Of a stretch of DNA of 53,665 nucleotides, positions 18,101-26,388 are shown piece after piece. The notes beneath the pieces were generated by a model. It made no database searches and had not been told where the DNA came from. It saw nothing but the letters and a program-made list of their open reading frames with translations. The DNA comes from an uncultured bacterium. Lineage in GTDB: Bacteria > Bacillota > Bacilli > Lactobacillales > Lactobacillaceae. The stretch's first letter is position 1, and every line of letters starts with the position of its first letter. The position numbers and the translations under genes were made by a program. Location of the stretch: assembly GCA_905214235.1 (NCBI GenBank), contig CAJMLF010000013.1, forward strand, positions 1-53,665, written 5' to 3'.

Positions 18101-18595
18101 CCAACCAGAGTTGCCGGCACCAGCCACGTTCGGATAGGTCTGGGCAACGTCGGGACGCTGGACTGGTTGAACGGTTTGGCGACCCAGCTCGTGGTTAGTG
18201 GTGTGATCAAGAACGATGATCGTGTGGTAAGTACGGTTCTGGGCGCTGCCGTTGGCGTTCCAGCCACTGATGTTGAGCTGGCCATTGCTGATGGTAGCTG
18301 AATCAAGGCTGGCGTAGTTGCCGCGGTCGGCGTTGGTCGTCTGAACAGGAGTAACGTTGTTTTCCTGGGCGGCGAAGGCCTGTTGCGTGGTGGCCGAAGC
18401 TGGGGCCTGGTTAGCTGTTGCCGTCGTTTGGTGAGCAGCTGAGACGGCGGTTGCCTGGTCAGCGGTTGAAGTTGGCTGAGTGGCATCGGCGTGCGCAGCC
18501 TGCTGGTACAGTGCCAATACGGTCCCGCAAACGGTCAGGGTCAAGCCCGCCATTGCAAGACGCTTTGCACGGTTCAAATGCAAATACTGTTCCAT
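15116..18595 (-). CDS. Secreted M23 peptidase with seven GWHA/RPDV modules
   Basis: A 1159-residue protein, the largest of the repeat family. The N-terminus (residues 1-37) is a basic, hydrophobic signal peptide with the shared pattern RAKRLAMAGLTLTVCG. Seven modules follow (about residues 90-890). A short Tyr/Trp/Gly-rich stretch at about 895-995 (VYYDPDRGQVATGWRTI) looks like choline/glucan-binding repeats. An M23 metallopeptidase domain fills about 1000-1159, with zinc ligands in HDGLDFG and HLHLGI. M23 enzymes cut peptide bridges of peptidoglycan, so a wall-remodelling role is likely. The RBS is GAGGGAG and there is no sorting signal. Confidence 0.88.
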   Translation of the reverse strand: MEQYLHLNRAKRLAMAGLTLTVCGTVLALYQQAAHADATQPTSTADQATAVSAAHQTTATANQAPASATTQQAFAAQENNVTPVQTTNADRGNYASLDSATISNGQLNISGWNANGSAQNRTYHTIIVLDHTTNHELGRQTVQPVQRPDVAQTYPNVAGAGNSGWSASFKINSADWVNHSLQIVSRYSGDQAANDGADYWYAPITFDQNNEGHLDGWSFANGHFQASGWNATNASYQDQSHWIIIYDQTQHTELYRQKVNTTARPDVARAYGNIYNSANSGWSFDHDFGNDSRWLNDQLQVISRYSSDDKGGEGNHVDFWFTPVQADHTNRANLDSASIANGKLNLAGWHATSGEEGRPYHTIIVLDDQGHEIARQQVTNIARPDVALSFENLYDATNSGWSLSMPLKAGMVEGQIRVISRYSATKDANENYTDYWFAPISFNANMAGITSIKNENGQLTINGYHAADAAYGETNHYIILFDTTAIRQVAAAKTQSAATPAIARGLAAYNAADSGFTATLPVSNNIVSGHQYAIVLRYSTSANGNGGDGRYTDKWLPLTTSNQGSLDSFNISNGHLAVTGWNANDFAVAAPYHFLIVFDNTTRTQVAAQRVTDSVSRDDVAKVYPQVVTADESGFQADLGQVNLTPGHSYSIVSRYSNSAQGNGGSGAYQDMWLGPVTLNQSASAVDSISQNGNILHVTGWLASDQRLSQPNGFVIALYNGKEVGRSKISFTSRPDVAAKYPQIYQSTNSGFAVDIPVTASQLTGGQLSFILRLSASADGNSNYTDIRTRDYATNAGAATVSYNSSANTISINGWHAAMATANRPYQYLIVIGADGHEFYRRALNNTNSNQSSGAGASQAPWIGNAGQSGFAATLPVNAAMNHWGVKVIHRYTDDAAGNGNAVDFVSPMVSINSGFQHLNGGTVYYDPDRGQVATGWRTINNNRYYFSDGYENQPNPDDLWVYNDQLHGQMYTGINYVDGHCYDFGTNGIARALPQNDGWSWPFPADGEGYFASGQAFGYSSYPRKNGFHDGLDFGAYDHPGAAVHAVHGGKVLDVNTCRDDKGQIMWWYAIVYDGRYLYVYQEAFSNRNQITINRNQIIYPGQVIGYRNTDHLHLGINTSPNYGVDLAHSFQPSWTDPNQATGSGTWLNPQTVIRNRG

Positions 18596-18634
18596 TATGG
18601 ATTCTCCCTCAAATATATAGATTCTCGGTTTCTT

Positions 18635-18643
18635 ATTATACCA
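18635..18643 (-). promoter_or_regulatory. Extended -10 promoter of the M23 protein gene
   Basis: On the minus strand, TGG-TATAAT is a perfect -10 with an extended element, about 40 bp before the start codon. The -35 region is poor. Confidence 0.55.
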
Positions 18644-18705
18644 TTCGGGTAATAAATGAATTTGTTTTTTTTAGTTTATTTATATGGCCTATAACAATAG
18701 GTAAA

Positions 18706-18752
18706 AAATGTAGGGAAACTGCCAATTGTAAACTGGCGTTCTCCTACATTTT
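18706..18752 (-). terminator. Terminator after the DUF6056-like gene
   Basis: AAATGTAGG...AACTGCCA and TGGCGTT...CCTACATTT form a long stem. A T-rich run follows on the minus strand. It separates the AT-rich polysaccharide genes from the repeat-protein block. Confidence 0.75.
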
Positions 18753-18776
18753 AATTCTGCCCTCTACAAATATACA

Positions 18777-20165
18777 CTAACTACCCAAAATACTAATCCA
18801 TAATGGGACAAGTCTTAAATTACCATTTGTTATTTGCCAATACATTACAAATACATTGATTACTGCCATGCTGATTATCAGCATATTTATATACTTATAC
18901 TTCCGACTTTCAACTATTTTTCGTAACATGAATAGAACCATAATAACCAATACAGTTGCCATCACAGAGAAGGTTCGTGTTGCAGAAACATAATTAGTAG
19001 CGGAAAAGCCTAACGCCACTCGTGATAACAATGCCCCAAAGAAAGATGCTAATAAGATAAAGTAATTATCTAGTTTCATCTTATAACTATAGTTAAAAAG
19101 CAGTAGAGCAATGAAAATAACATAAACAATAAAAGATAATAGACATCTTTTCGAGTAAATGGTATCAGGAGTAAATAATCCTTCTTTCGGAAAGACAAAT
19201 AGTTTTGAAAGGCCTTCAGAATGTGTAATGTTAAAGATATCAAAAAGGATTGAATAGGTTCCCCATATTATTAAAGTCAAAAATGAAGTAATTACATACG
19301 GCTTTAATAGTCTATCCTTTTTGACTTGTTTAATATAAAAGATGACAGGAATTGTAACTATTAATAGCATGTAAGGTAAATTGCCAAATAATATATGTTG
19401 TACTGTTGTCATAAATCCCATATCCATCTTATTAAAGAAATTCATTTCCTTAAATTGTGGGAACCATCTTGGTATTTCTTCCAGACTTCGCTCCTTGTTC
19501 CCTGGTGACATAACAAACCACAGTAAGCTGAATAACAGCAAAACATCTTGAGATATTATTAACTTACTAATTACTGACTTTTTTATAAATTTAGTTATGG
19601 TGTAGGTGCAAAAAATACATAACAGAACTATCAATACCTGTTCATTATTTGCAGCATATAAAGTTGCGAGACAAAGTAATACTTTTTCAAATTTTCTTTT
19701 AGTCGTATTTTCCCTAAAAATCGGTGTTACTACAAACGTAGCTGCACATATTGGAAATAAATACGTTGCTGTTGTTGCAATCCATCCTGCCGTTGAATAA
19801 TAGGAAAATGGAATAATCATTAAAGCAAATGCGATAGAAATATCCAATTTAAGGTTTTCGTTTTTATTAACTATTAGGGAGATGCTGAAAAGCATTAAGA
19901 AAAAGAAGGCACCAGTTACTATAGCAAAAATAAGCTTATTATGAACTTCAAATTGATACATAAAAAAGTTCACAATCGTTCTTGAAGACCACGAAAAGTA
20001 CATTGAGAAGACCTCATGCCAATCTTTATAAAAGGAATTATATAAAGATGATTTTGCCTGGTTAACCCGATCATCATAAATAACAGGAGTTAGATAGAAT
20101 AAATATGCTACAAAGAGACTAATAATGCTAAAGAATGCATACTTTTTCTTTTTATAATTTTCCAT
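18777..20165 (-). CDS. Polytopic membrane protein, DUF6056/GT-C-like
   Basis: A 462-residue protein with about eleven hydrophobic segments. After the first one comes TPVIYDDRVNQ, an acidic loop placed as in GT-C glycosyltransferases and DUF6056 proteins. GT-C enzymes use lipid-phosphate sugars and act on the outer face. The start at 20165 (MENYKKKK) follows GAGGAG at nine bases; the upstream ATG at 20192 has no site. The gene is visibly AT-richer than the core genes, suggesting acquisition with the polysaccharide block. A 32-residue membrane ORF ends inside its RBS. The substrate is unknown. Confidence 0.7.
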   Translation of the reverse strand: MENYKKKKYAFFSIISLFVAYLFYLTPVIYDDRVNQAKSSLYNSFYKDWHEVFSMYFSWSSRTIVNFFMYQFEVHNKLIFAIVTGAFFFLMLFSISLIVNKNENLKLDISIAFALMIIPFSYYSTAGWIATTATYLFPICAATFVVTPIFRENTTKRKFEKVLLCLATLYAANNEQVLIVLLCIFCTYTITKFIKKSVISKLIISQDVLLLFSLLWFVMSPGNKERSLEEIPRWFPQFKEMNFFNKMDMGFMTTVQHILFGNLPYMLLIVTIPVIFYIKQVKKDRLLKPYVITSFLTLIIWGTYSILFDIFNITHSEGLSKLFVFPKEGLFTPDTIYSKRCLLSFIVYVIFIALLLFNYSYKMKLDNYFILLASFFGALLSRVALGFSATNYVSATRTFSVMATVLVIMVLFMLRKIVESRKYKYINMLIISMAVINVFVMYWQITNGNLRLVPLWISILGS

Positions 20166-20178
20166 CTTTTCTTTCTCC

Positions 20179-20277
20179 TCAAAGCTTTGCATTTATTTCA
20201 AGGATAGCTAATGCTATTACCGTAAATAACAAGGCTATTAACCAATACAGGTAAATTGATTTTTTATTTCTAAACAT
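20179..20277 (-). CDS. 32-residue single-pass membrane peptide
   Basis: ATG at 20277 follows GGAG at six bases. The reading begins MFRNKKSIYLYWL, continues as one hydrophobic segment and ends LEINAKL before TGA at 20179. Its stop codon abuts the GAGGAG site of the DUF6056-like gene, so the two would be translationally coupled. The positive-inside N-terminus followed by one helix fits a small membrane protein that could partner the downstream GT-C-like protein. It is short, so only the RBS, composition and position support it. Confidence 0.5.
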   Translation of the reverse strand: MFRNKKSIYLYWLIALLFTVIALAILEINAKL

Positions 20278-20384
20278 GATTTACTCCATTTTCGATAACC
20301 TAGTATACCGATAGACAAACTTCTTAAAATAGCAATAGCTAAAACGTTTATTCTTGGGCTATCGTTTTTCCTTTCTGTTAACGA

Positions 20385-20530
20385 TTAATTCCAAGCCACA
20401 AATGATACTGACACTTGAATAGGTTGAACCAAAGAAGTTAATGTAATTTCCTTATTATCATAATATGAGACTACTTCCAACCGATTGTTTTAGTCATCTA
20501 CTATCATTGCCATAGTTGTACTTGGAGGAT
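20385..20530 (-). pseudogene. Possible decayed coding remnant
   Basis: Between two GT-C-like genes the minus strand has a frame broken by one TAA that otherwise reads like protein: MLQIDPPSTTMAMIVDD, stop, then NNRLEVVSYYDNKEITL and on to AWN before TAA at 20385. There is no RBS and no recognised family. It could be chance in AT-rich DNA or the tail of a lost gene. Confidence 0.25.
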
Positions 20531-22248
20531 CAATCTGTAGCATTTTTCAACCACATTTGACATTTTTCAAAAAGTAAGGAAATCCAGGTCACAACTGATA
20601 CAAGTAATAACAAATAATAGGCGATTAATGGTTTATAACCAACTGTAATTTGATACTTGCCCTTTTTTAAGAATACTGAAATTGTTCCACGGCGTGATTC
20701 GATAATATTGGTTCTTTGACCATTTACTGTTAGTGTTGAACGATTATACATTACCGAAGGCAAATCAAGCCGCCCATTTCTAGGAATATTAACTTTATAA
20801 TTAAGCTTATTTGCACTAACAGATTGGCTAAACGGAATCCGTGCTCCATTTAAATAGGCTCTTCTATTTAGAACCGAATTTGCGTTCGACAAACTTGGTA
20901 ATGGCAAATAATCTGTTTCACCAAATTGTGCTCCATAGCTAAATTGTTTATTGTATGTTTTATTGTCAATAATAACCAGTGGATTTTTCTCTTTTGGACT
21001 TAAAATTCTGTATTTGCCCTTTCTACTATGCTTAAGAACATAAATATTATGCTCAGAATTATTATTTCTGACAACAGATGGATAAGATTCTCCTGCATAC
21101 ACAGTGAACAAGGACAATACCACGATGCTAATGGCAATCATCTGGTGGTCTTTAAGTATTTGAATACACTTTATACATCCCAAAGCGGCAATAACAGACA
21201 ATAGACAAACTGCAAAACTAGTATAACGGTATGGAAACTGAATAACCGCCAGCGGTGTATGTGTCAAATACTTCCATGGAAAGAGTGATGTAATAATTAA
21301 ACTAAGTACTAGTCCAATCAAATAAACATAAAAATCAGCTGTACCTTTCCGACACCATTTCCAACCAAATAGTACAGTCATTAAAAGGATAATACCCAAG
21401 CCACCATTACCCGACATAGGTACATTATTCAAACATTGAATAATGTAGTCACCAGGGTTAAGTAACTGAAAAATTCCAAACGTTGGTTTTGCAAGTCCTT
21501 TATGGACATAGTCTGTAATAAACGGAACTATTTGCCATAGTGTCAATAGTAAAAATAGTAAAAGTGATTTCAATAAGTCAAAAAATACTTTAGAGTTTAA
21601 TGTTCTATTAAATAAAAGCCATAAGATAAAAACTGCAAAGCATATTTCGATAGAAATTACAGTATCAACAATATGGCAGTAGAACTCCAATGCAATCCCA
21701 ACCGATAATGTTTTCCATCCTTGCCCAGTAAGTAGTAAATAAAGTCCCAAAAGAACAATAGGGATAAACATATAAGCTAATCCTTCACCAATTACATAGT
21801 CAGTCAACGTAAGATGAAGGTGATAGGGAACAATAGTATATATAATGGCAAAGATCAATGAAGCGTTACAGTTTTTATTGCTATATTTATACATACAAAA
21901 GTAAGCAATAATCATGGTTGCAAGCATCTGAAGCCAAACATATATTAAATATGCTTCAATTGGTTTTAAGAAAAGCCTTAAAATAGCCCAAGGATATAGA
22001 AAAACCGACGGATAGAACAAGAAGTTTGCATTACCAACTTTACTAAAAGTATCTGTAGCAAGGAAAGTAAATAAGTGCCCTCTTCGAATATTTAAATACA
22101 ATTGATGAGCCCGAGAAGCATGAAAGCTCCAATCATATTGAACAGCCATCTTGTTTGGAATAAAAAACGGCAATATCATTAAAATCGAAAAAATCATTAA
22201 AATCAGTATGTATATATAATTATTTTTTAAATACTTTTTTTTGGACAT
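20530..22248 (-). CDS. Polytopic membrane protein, PTPS-related/GT-C-like
   Basis: A 572-residue protein with about eleven to twelve hydrophobic segments and an extracellular C-terminal beta-rich part (about 400-545), ending in one more helix. The early segment QYDWSFHASRAHQ and then NFLFYPSVFLYP resembles the membrane proteins annotated as 6-pyruvoyl-tetrahydropterin synthase-related, which are GT-C-like and occur in polysaccharide loci. The start at 22248 (MSKKKY) has a weak GGTGAT site; a TTG nine codons earlier is an alternative. It is AT-rich like its neighbours. A role in adding a side sugar or modifying the glycan outside the membrane is inference. Confidence 0.65.
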   Translation of the reverse strand: MSKKKYLKNNYIYILILMIFSILMILPFFIPNKMAVQYDWSFHASRAHQLYLNIRRGHLFTFLATDTFSKVGNANFLFYPSVFLYPWAILRLFLKPIEAYLIYVWLQMLATMIIAYFCMYKYSNKNCNASLIFAIIYTIVPYHLHLTLTDYVIGEGLAYMFIPIVLLGLYLLLTGQGWKTLSVGIALEFYCHIVDTVISIEICFAVFILWLLFNRTLNSKVFFDLLKSLLLFLLLTLWQIVPFITDYVHKGLAKPTFGIFQLLNPGDYIIQCLNNVPMSGNGGLGIILLMTVLFGWKWCRKGTADFYVYLIGLVLSLIITSLFPWKYLTHTPLAVIQFPYRYTSFAVCLLSVIAALGCIKCIQILKDHQMIAISIVVLSLFTVYAGESYPSVVRNNNSEHNIYVLKHSRKGKYRILSPKEKNPLVIIDNKTYNKQFSYGAQFGETDYLPLPSLSNANSVLNRRAYLNGARIPFSQSVSANKLNYKVNIPRNGRLDLPSVMYNRSTLTVNGQRTNIIESRRGTISVFLKKGKYQITVGYKPLIAYYLLLLVSVVTWISLLFEKCQMWLKNATD

Positions 22249-22275
22249 ATAATCACCAATATCATAAAAATTCAA

Positions 22276-22661
22276 ATTTTTGTCAGCTTAGTTTAATAAG
22301 TATATAGAAATAAGTAAAAAAAGTTATAAGAAATACTAATCGTGAAATAAGTAGCTGTAAAGTCATCATTTTGAGTGAGATTTAAATATTAGCTATTGAT
22401 TATATAGTTTAAATTATTATCAAATAAAAAACGGTATACACCCCCTACTCCCCCTACATAAACGTGGTAGTAATGAGAGTTGTAATTGGGTTATATACCG
22501 ATTGAAGACTTAAGCATTAAAATATTAATTGATATTTAAGTCCTCGACTACCTAAATACTTAATTAGCATTCAATAATTAAAATTTTACTTCATTAAGTT
22601 CTAATTAATTTGTTTCATCTACTAACAATTTACTAAAGGATAAACTTATTAATGATTGTTA
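22276..22661. other. AT-rich intergenic region with a C-rich tract
   Basis: No credible gene on either strand. Two things stand out: a cytosine-rich run at 22441-22457 inside otherwise AT-rich DNA, flanked by CGGTATA (22432-22438) and TATACCG (22494-22500) as an inverted repeat 55 bases apart; and an AT-rich hairpin with GACTTAA/TTAAGTC arms (22507-22541). A missing promoter for the gene at 20530-22248 may lie here. Confidence 0.4.
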
Positions 22662-23282
22662 TTAAACCAACTTAACCCAAGTAGTAATTGAAAATGCTAC
22701 TACCATTCCTAAAAGAAAACCAACCGCTGCTCCAATTAATGTGAATTTTTTAATTGAAGGAGTAGTGATACTTTGTGCATCATCAGCGGTGGCCTTCGCA
22801 AAAAGAGAAATCTTTCCAGCTGACGGAACCCTTTTTGGAATTTGTTTAGCTGCAGCATCAGTTACCGCATTAACAATCTTTGATGACGCTTCCGCAGTTC
22901 CAGCTTTAGCACTAACCTTTACTATTGTAGTTTGCGTTACTGGATGGGCTTTCACTATTGTACTAATCTGTTTTGCGCTGTAATCCTTCCTTATCTTTTT
23001 AGGTAGGCTTCTGTGGGCAGTCCGTGCAACGTTATCGCTTTTAACGATTTTTGCATATGTACTACCTAAATTAATATCAGCTTGGACTTCCTCATTAGCA
23101 GAATTTCCACGATAGGAATGGCTAGTCATCAGACTTCGAGTAGACACATAATCGGTATGCTGCTTATGTTTCGCATACAGGCCACCAATGAGGCCAAACA
23201 CTAGCGTAGCAACAGCGATAACTATAATATTATGCCAAACGATTTTTGAAATATTTTTTATACTAATCTTATTATCTTGCAT
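22662..23282 (-). CDS. Wzz/YveK-like polysaccharide chain-length protein
   Basis: A 206-residue protein with two membrane segments (about residues 20-40 and 180-200) around an extracytoplasmic helical domain, the topology of Wzz-type co-polymerases. Residues DINLGSTYAKIVKSDNVA are typical of the family. The start at 23282 follows GGAG at seven bases and overlaps the upstream polymerase gene by 11 bp. In Firmicutes these proteins usually work with a tyrosine kinase (CpsD/Wze type); no kinase gene is in the window. It sets chain length of the polymer made by the Wzy-like protein next door, by family analogy. Confidence 0.78.
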   Translation of the reverse strand: MQDNKISIKNISKIVWHNIIVIAVATLVFGLIGGLYAKHKQHTDYVSTRSLMTSHSYRGNSANEEVQADINLGSTYAKIVKSDNVARTAHRSLPKKIRKDYSAKQISTIVKAHPVTQTTIVKVSAKAGTAEASSKIVNAVTDAAAKQIPKRVPSAGKISLFAKATADDAQSITTPSIKKFTLIGAAVGFLLGMVVAFSITTWVKLV

Positions 23283-24483
23283 TTTTATTCTCCTTATTAA
23301 GACTACTGAAATATTCATTGGATAGCAAAGCTAACAAGAATGGATTATAAATAATTTGAACGATATGTGGTTCAAACATAAAGCTTAATGATGAAACTAG
23401 AATTACAGCTGAGAGGATAAAAGTTTTACATACCGTGGACCTTATTGCAATAAAGGTTAGACAAAGAATTACGATAATAAAGGCCAACAACCCCCACAAT
23501 AAAATTAGCCGAATATATGAAGAATCAATATAGAAATAGTTATTTTGCATGCCGCCACTAGCTAGCTTTTCTAATTTCTGTCCCTTTATACCCGCAAAAG
23601 AATGTTCAACGATTGATCTTCCTAAAAGATTTATATCATACTTTTCAAAAGCACGATGACCCAATTCTAATCGGTCTGAAAGTAAAGAATTTACTTTGTA
23701 CATAAAATGATTAGAAGAATTATAGAAATAAGAAAGAAAGATTATAATCGTTGCTGAAATTGGAGTAGCCATCCACCAAAAGGAAGCAAGTATGTTTGAC
23801 AACTTTTTCCCCCGATAGGCCCGCTGAGCAACAACCATCACAGGTATTATAATTAGAGTTGCCAAAAAATCTAATTTAGTATTGGTGAGCCACATACAAA
23901 TAAAGTCACCTATAATTATTAACAGATAATCAAGCACATTAAGCTTACCAAACTTTAAGTAACAATAGGCAAGCGCTAGGAACAAATAGTGCGCCGCAAG
24001 GACCGATGGATAAAGCATACCAAGGGAATACCTCGTTGGCCTTATTTTAGAATAATATATAAGGTTAGGAATTATTTTAACCAAAGAGAAGATCATAACC
24101 ATCATTATAAAAAGGACGGTTAAGTAAAAATACCACCGGATAATATCCCTAAAATTAACATTTTTCGCCCCGATAACAAAAGGTGAAATTATTAATAGAT
24201 CAGAATATTGAGTTGTTCGCCAAACTATCAGTCCTAAAATTAGGAAAACTGAAATCACAAAAAGTTGCTTCCTTTCCCACTGATCCAACACAAAAATTTT
24301 AAACAACAGTAATGGTAATGAAATATATGTAAATATTCTTAACCAATGATTACTAATTACTGGTATAAAAGTCGTTTCACTTAAAAGCGTGGGCAAACAG
24401 TAAAACAAAAAGGCAATCAGATATATTTGGCGTCCATTAATAGGATAGTCCCAAGCCTTCATCCAAAAACTATTTTTTTCCAA
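23272..24483 (-). CDS. Wzy-like polysaccharide polymerase
   Basis: A 403-residue protein with about ten to eleven hydrophobic segments and one larger external loop near residues 270-320 (RAFEKYDINLLGRSIVEHSF), the layout of O-antigen polymerase-type proteins. It starts at TTG 24483 behind an excellent AAAGGAGG site. It is AT-rich and translationally coupled to the Wzz-like gene. Sequence families of Wzy are very divergent, so the call rests on topology and neighbours. Confidence 0.72.
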   Translation of the reverse strand: MEKNSFWMKAWDYPINGRQIYLIAFLFYCLPTLLSETTFIPVISNHWLRIFTYISLPLLLFKIFVLDQWERKQLFVISVFLILGLIVWRTTQYSDLLIISPFVIGAKNVNFRDIIRWYFYLTVLFIMMVMIFSLVKIIPNLIYYSKIRPTRYSLGMLYPSVLAAHYLFLALAYCYLKFGKLNVLDYLLIIIGDFICMWLTNTKLDFLATLIIIPVMVVAQRAYRGKKLSNILASFWWMATPISATIIIFLSYFYNSSNHFMYKVNSLLSDRLELGHRAFEKYDINLLGRSIVEHSFAGIKGQKLEKLASGGMQNNYFYIDSSYIRLILLWGLLAFIIVILCLTFIAIRSTVCKTFILSAVILVSSLSFMFEPHIVQIIYNPFLLALLSNEYFSSLNKENKNAR

Positions 24484-24586
24484 CTTGCTACCTCCTTTCC
24501 TAGAGGAATTGATTGAGTTTACTAACTTATAACTCCTTATTACGTTTAGTAAATATCAGCTGTAAAGGTAGCTCAAAAACAGGAAC

Positions 24587-24616
24587 ATCTTAACATATAG
24601 TATTTAGTTAAAACAA
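24587..24616 (-). promoter_or_regulatory. Candidate promoter of the wzy-wzz unit
   Basis: On the minus strand, TTGTTT (24611-24616), 18 bp, then TAAGAT (24587-24592) with TGT upstream. It lies about 105 bp before the TTG start. Confidence 0.45.
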
Positions 24617-24643
24617 GTTATTCCACAACCACCATCAAGATAT

Positions 24644-26221
24644 TTACAGCTTAGCTGTCAGTTTAACATCTGGATACTTCTGTTTGAACCAATTCTCCGC
24701 AAATTGGTTTTCAAACAGGAACAGTGGCTGGTCATGGATGTCCTTAACCAAAATGTTTCGTGACGAAGACATCTTTTCGTCGAGCTGTTCGGGATCAATC
24801 CAACGAGCGGTCTTGTGCCCCATTGGTTCCATCACAACATCGGAGTTATACTCATTTTTCATCCGGAACTTGAAAACTTCAAACTGCAGTTGACCAACGG
24901 CACCTAGAATATAATCATTCGTCGTGTAGGACCGGTACAACTGAACCGCCCCTTCTTGAACCAGCTGATTAATTCCTTTATGGAAGGACTTCTGCTTCAT
25001 AACATTCTTGGCCGAGACCCGCATAAACAGTTCTGGCGTAAATTGTGGCAGCTTCTCAAACTTAATATCTTTTTTACCAGTGTAAATCGAGTCACCAATC
25101 TGGAAATTCCCGGTATCGTACAAACCGATGATGTCACCGGCACAGGCCTTTTCCACATTTTCCCGGGTATCAGCCATAAACTCGGTAACGTTCGAAAGCC
25201 GCAACGGCTTCTTTGTCCGCTCCAGGGTAACATCCATCCCCCGGTCAAATTCACCAGAGCAGATTCGCACAAAGGCAATTCGGTCCCGGTGGCGTGGGTT
25301 CATGTTCGCCTGAATCTTAAATACAAAACCAGAGAACTCAGGATCGAGCGGCTTTACTATTTCACCGTCTTCCGTCTTGTGTTCCCCTGGTGCAGGGGCA
25401 AATTGCAGGTAGTTCTCAAGGAAGGTCCGGACACCAAAGTTCGTTAAGGCAGAACCAAAGAATACCGGTGTTTGGTCCCCCTTGGCAATTTTCTCCCGGT
25501 CAAGTTGGTTTCCGGCAACTTCCACAAGCTCCATTCCATCTAGGGCATCCTGCCATTCACCATCCCCAGCTAGCGGGTTATCCCCCTTGACCTTACCATC
25601 TTCATCCAGTGGAAGGTAGGGGTTCTCCGAATCGGCTGGATGGGTTAGAGCAACACGATGGTTAAAGCGGTCATAGATCCCCTTAAATTGGTGACCAGAA
25701 CCAATTGGCCAGTTCATTGGGTAAGTTTCGATACCTAATACGTCTTCAACCTCATTCAGAAGGTCCAATGGGTCCCGGGCATCCCGGTCAAACTTGTTCA
25801 TGAAAGTGAAGATGGGAATCCCCCGCATCTTACAAATTTGGAAGAGCTTCTTCGTTTGGGGTTCAATCCCCTTGGCACTATCGATTACCATGACGGCCGA
25901 GTCAACGGCCATCAGAGTCCGGTAAGTATCTTCGGAAAAGTCTTCGTGCCCAGGAGTATCAAGGATGTTGATTCGCTTACCCTGGAAATCAAACTGCATA
26001 ACGGAGGAAGTGACGGAAATTCCCCGCTTCTTTTCGATTTCCATCCAGTCAGACTTAGCAAAGTTACCAGTCTTCCGGGCTTTGACGGTCCCGGCTTCCC
26101 GGACAACGCCCCCGAAAAGGAGAAGCTGTTCAGTAATTGTCGTCTTACCCGCGTCTGGGTGAGAAATAATAGCGAATGTCCGCCGCTTGTTAACTGCTTC
26201 AGCAAGTTGTTTTGATGCCAT
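24644..26221 (-). CDS. prfC: Peptide chain release factor 3
   Basis: A 525-residue translational GTPase that recycles RF1/RF2 after termination. G motifs are all present: SHPDAGKTT (P-loop), [26 protein letters not shown] and NKFD. The start at 26221 (MASKQ) has AAAGGA at nine bases and matches family N-termini; six extra codons are possible. Codon use is like the core genes and unlike its AT-rich neighbours, so a conserved chromosomal gene sits between two blocks of polysaccharide genes. It has its own promoter at 26266-26294. Confidence 0.96.
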   Translation of the reverse strand: MASKQLAEAVNKRRTFAIISHPDAGKTTITEQLLLFGGVVREAGTVKARKTGNFAKSDWMEIEKKRGISVTSSVMQFDFQGKRINILDTPGHEDFSEDTYRTLMAVDSAVMVIDSAKGIEPQTKKLFQICKMRGIPIFTFMNKFDRDARDPLDLLNEVEDVLGIETYPMNWPIGSGHQFKGIYDRFNHRVALTHPADSENPYLPLDEDGKVKGDNPLAGDGEWQDALDGMELVEVAGNQLDREKIAKGDQTPVFFGSALTNFGVRTFLENYLQFAPAPGEHKTEDGEIVKPLDPEFSGFVFKIQANMNPRHRDRIAFVRICSGEFDRGMDVTLERTKKPLRLSNVTEFMADTRENVEKACAGDIIGLYDTGNFQIGDSIYTGKKDIKFEKLPQFTPELFMRVSAKNVMKQKSFHKGINQLVQEGAVQLYRSYTTNDYILGAVGQLQFEVFKFRMKNEYNSDVVMEPMGHKTARWIDPEQLDEKMSSSRNILVKDIHDQPLFLFENQFAENWFKQKYPDVKLTAKL

Positions 26222-26265
26222 CAAAAATTTTCCTTTCATATTTTAAATTGCGCAATATCTTTTCT

Positions 26266-26294
26266 ATTTTAGTATATTCGTTGTCAACTGACAA
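26266..26294 (-). promoter_or_regulatory. prfC promoter
   Basis: On the minus strand, TTGTCA (26289-26294), 17 bp, TAAAAT (26266-26271). Confidence 0.65.
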
Positions 26295-26327
26295 TCTACT
26301 TTCCGGCTCATTACGGTAAATAGCAAA

Positions 26328-26370
26328 TTAAAAGAGGCAGTTTGTTGTAAATATTTAAGTACAAACTGCC
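26328..26370 (-). terminator. Terminator of the GT2/GT-C unit
   Basis: On the minus strand, GGCAGTTTGT and ACAAACTGCC (26361-26370 with 26336-26345) form a perfect 10 bp stem followed by TCTTTTAA. Confidence 0.8.
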
Positions 26371-26388
26371 CATTTAATATTCTTATTA

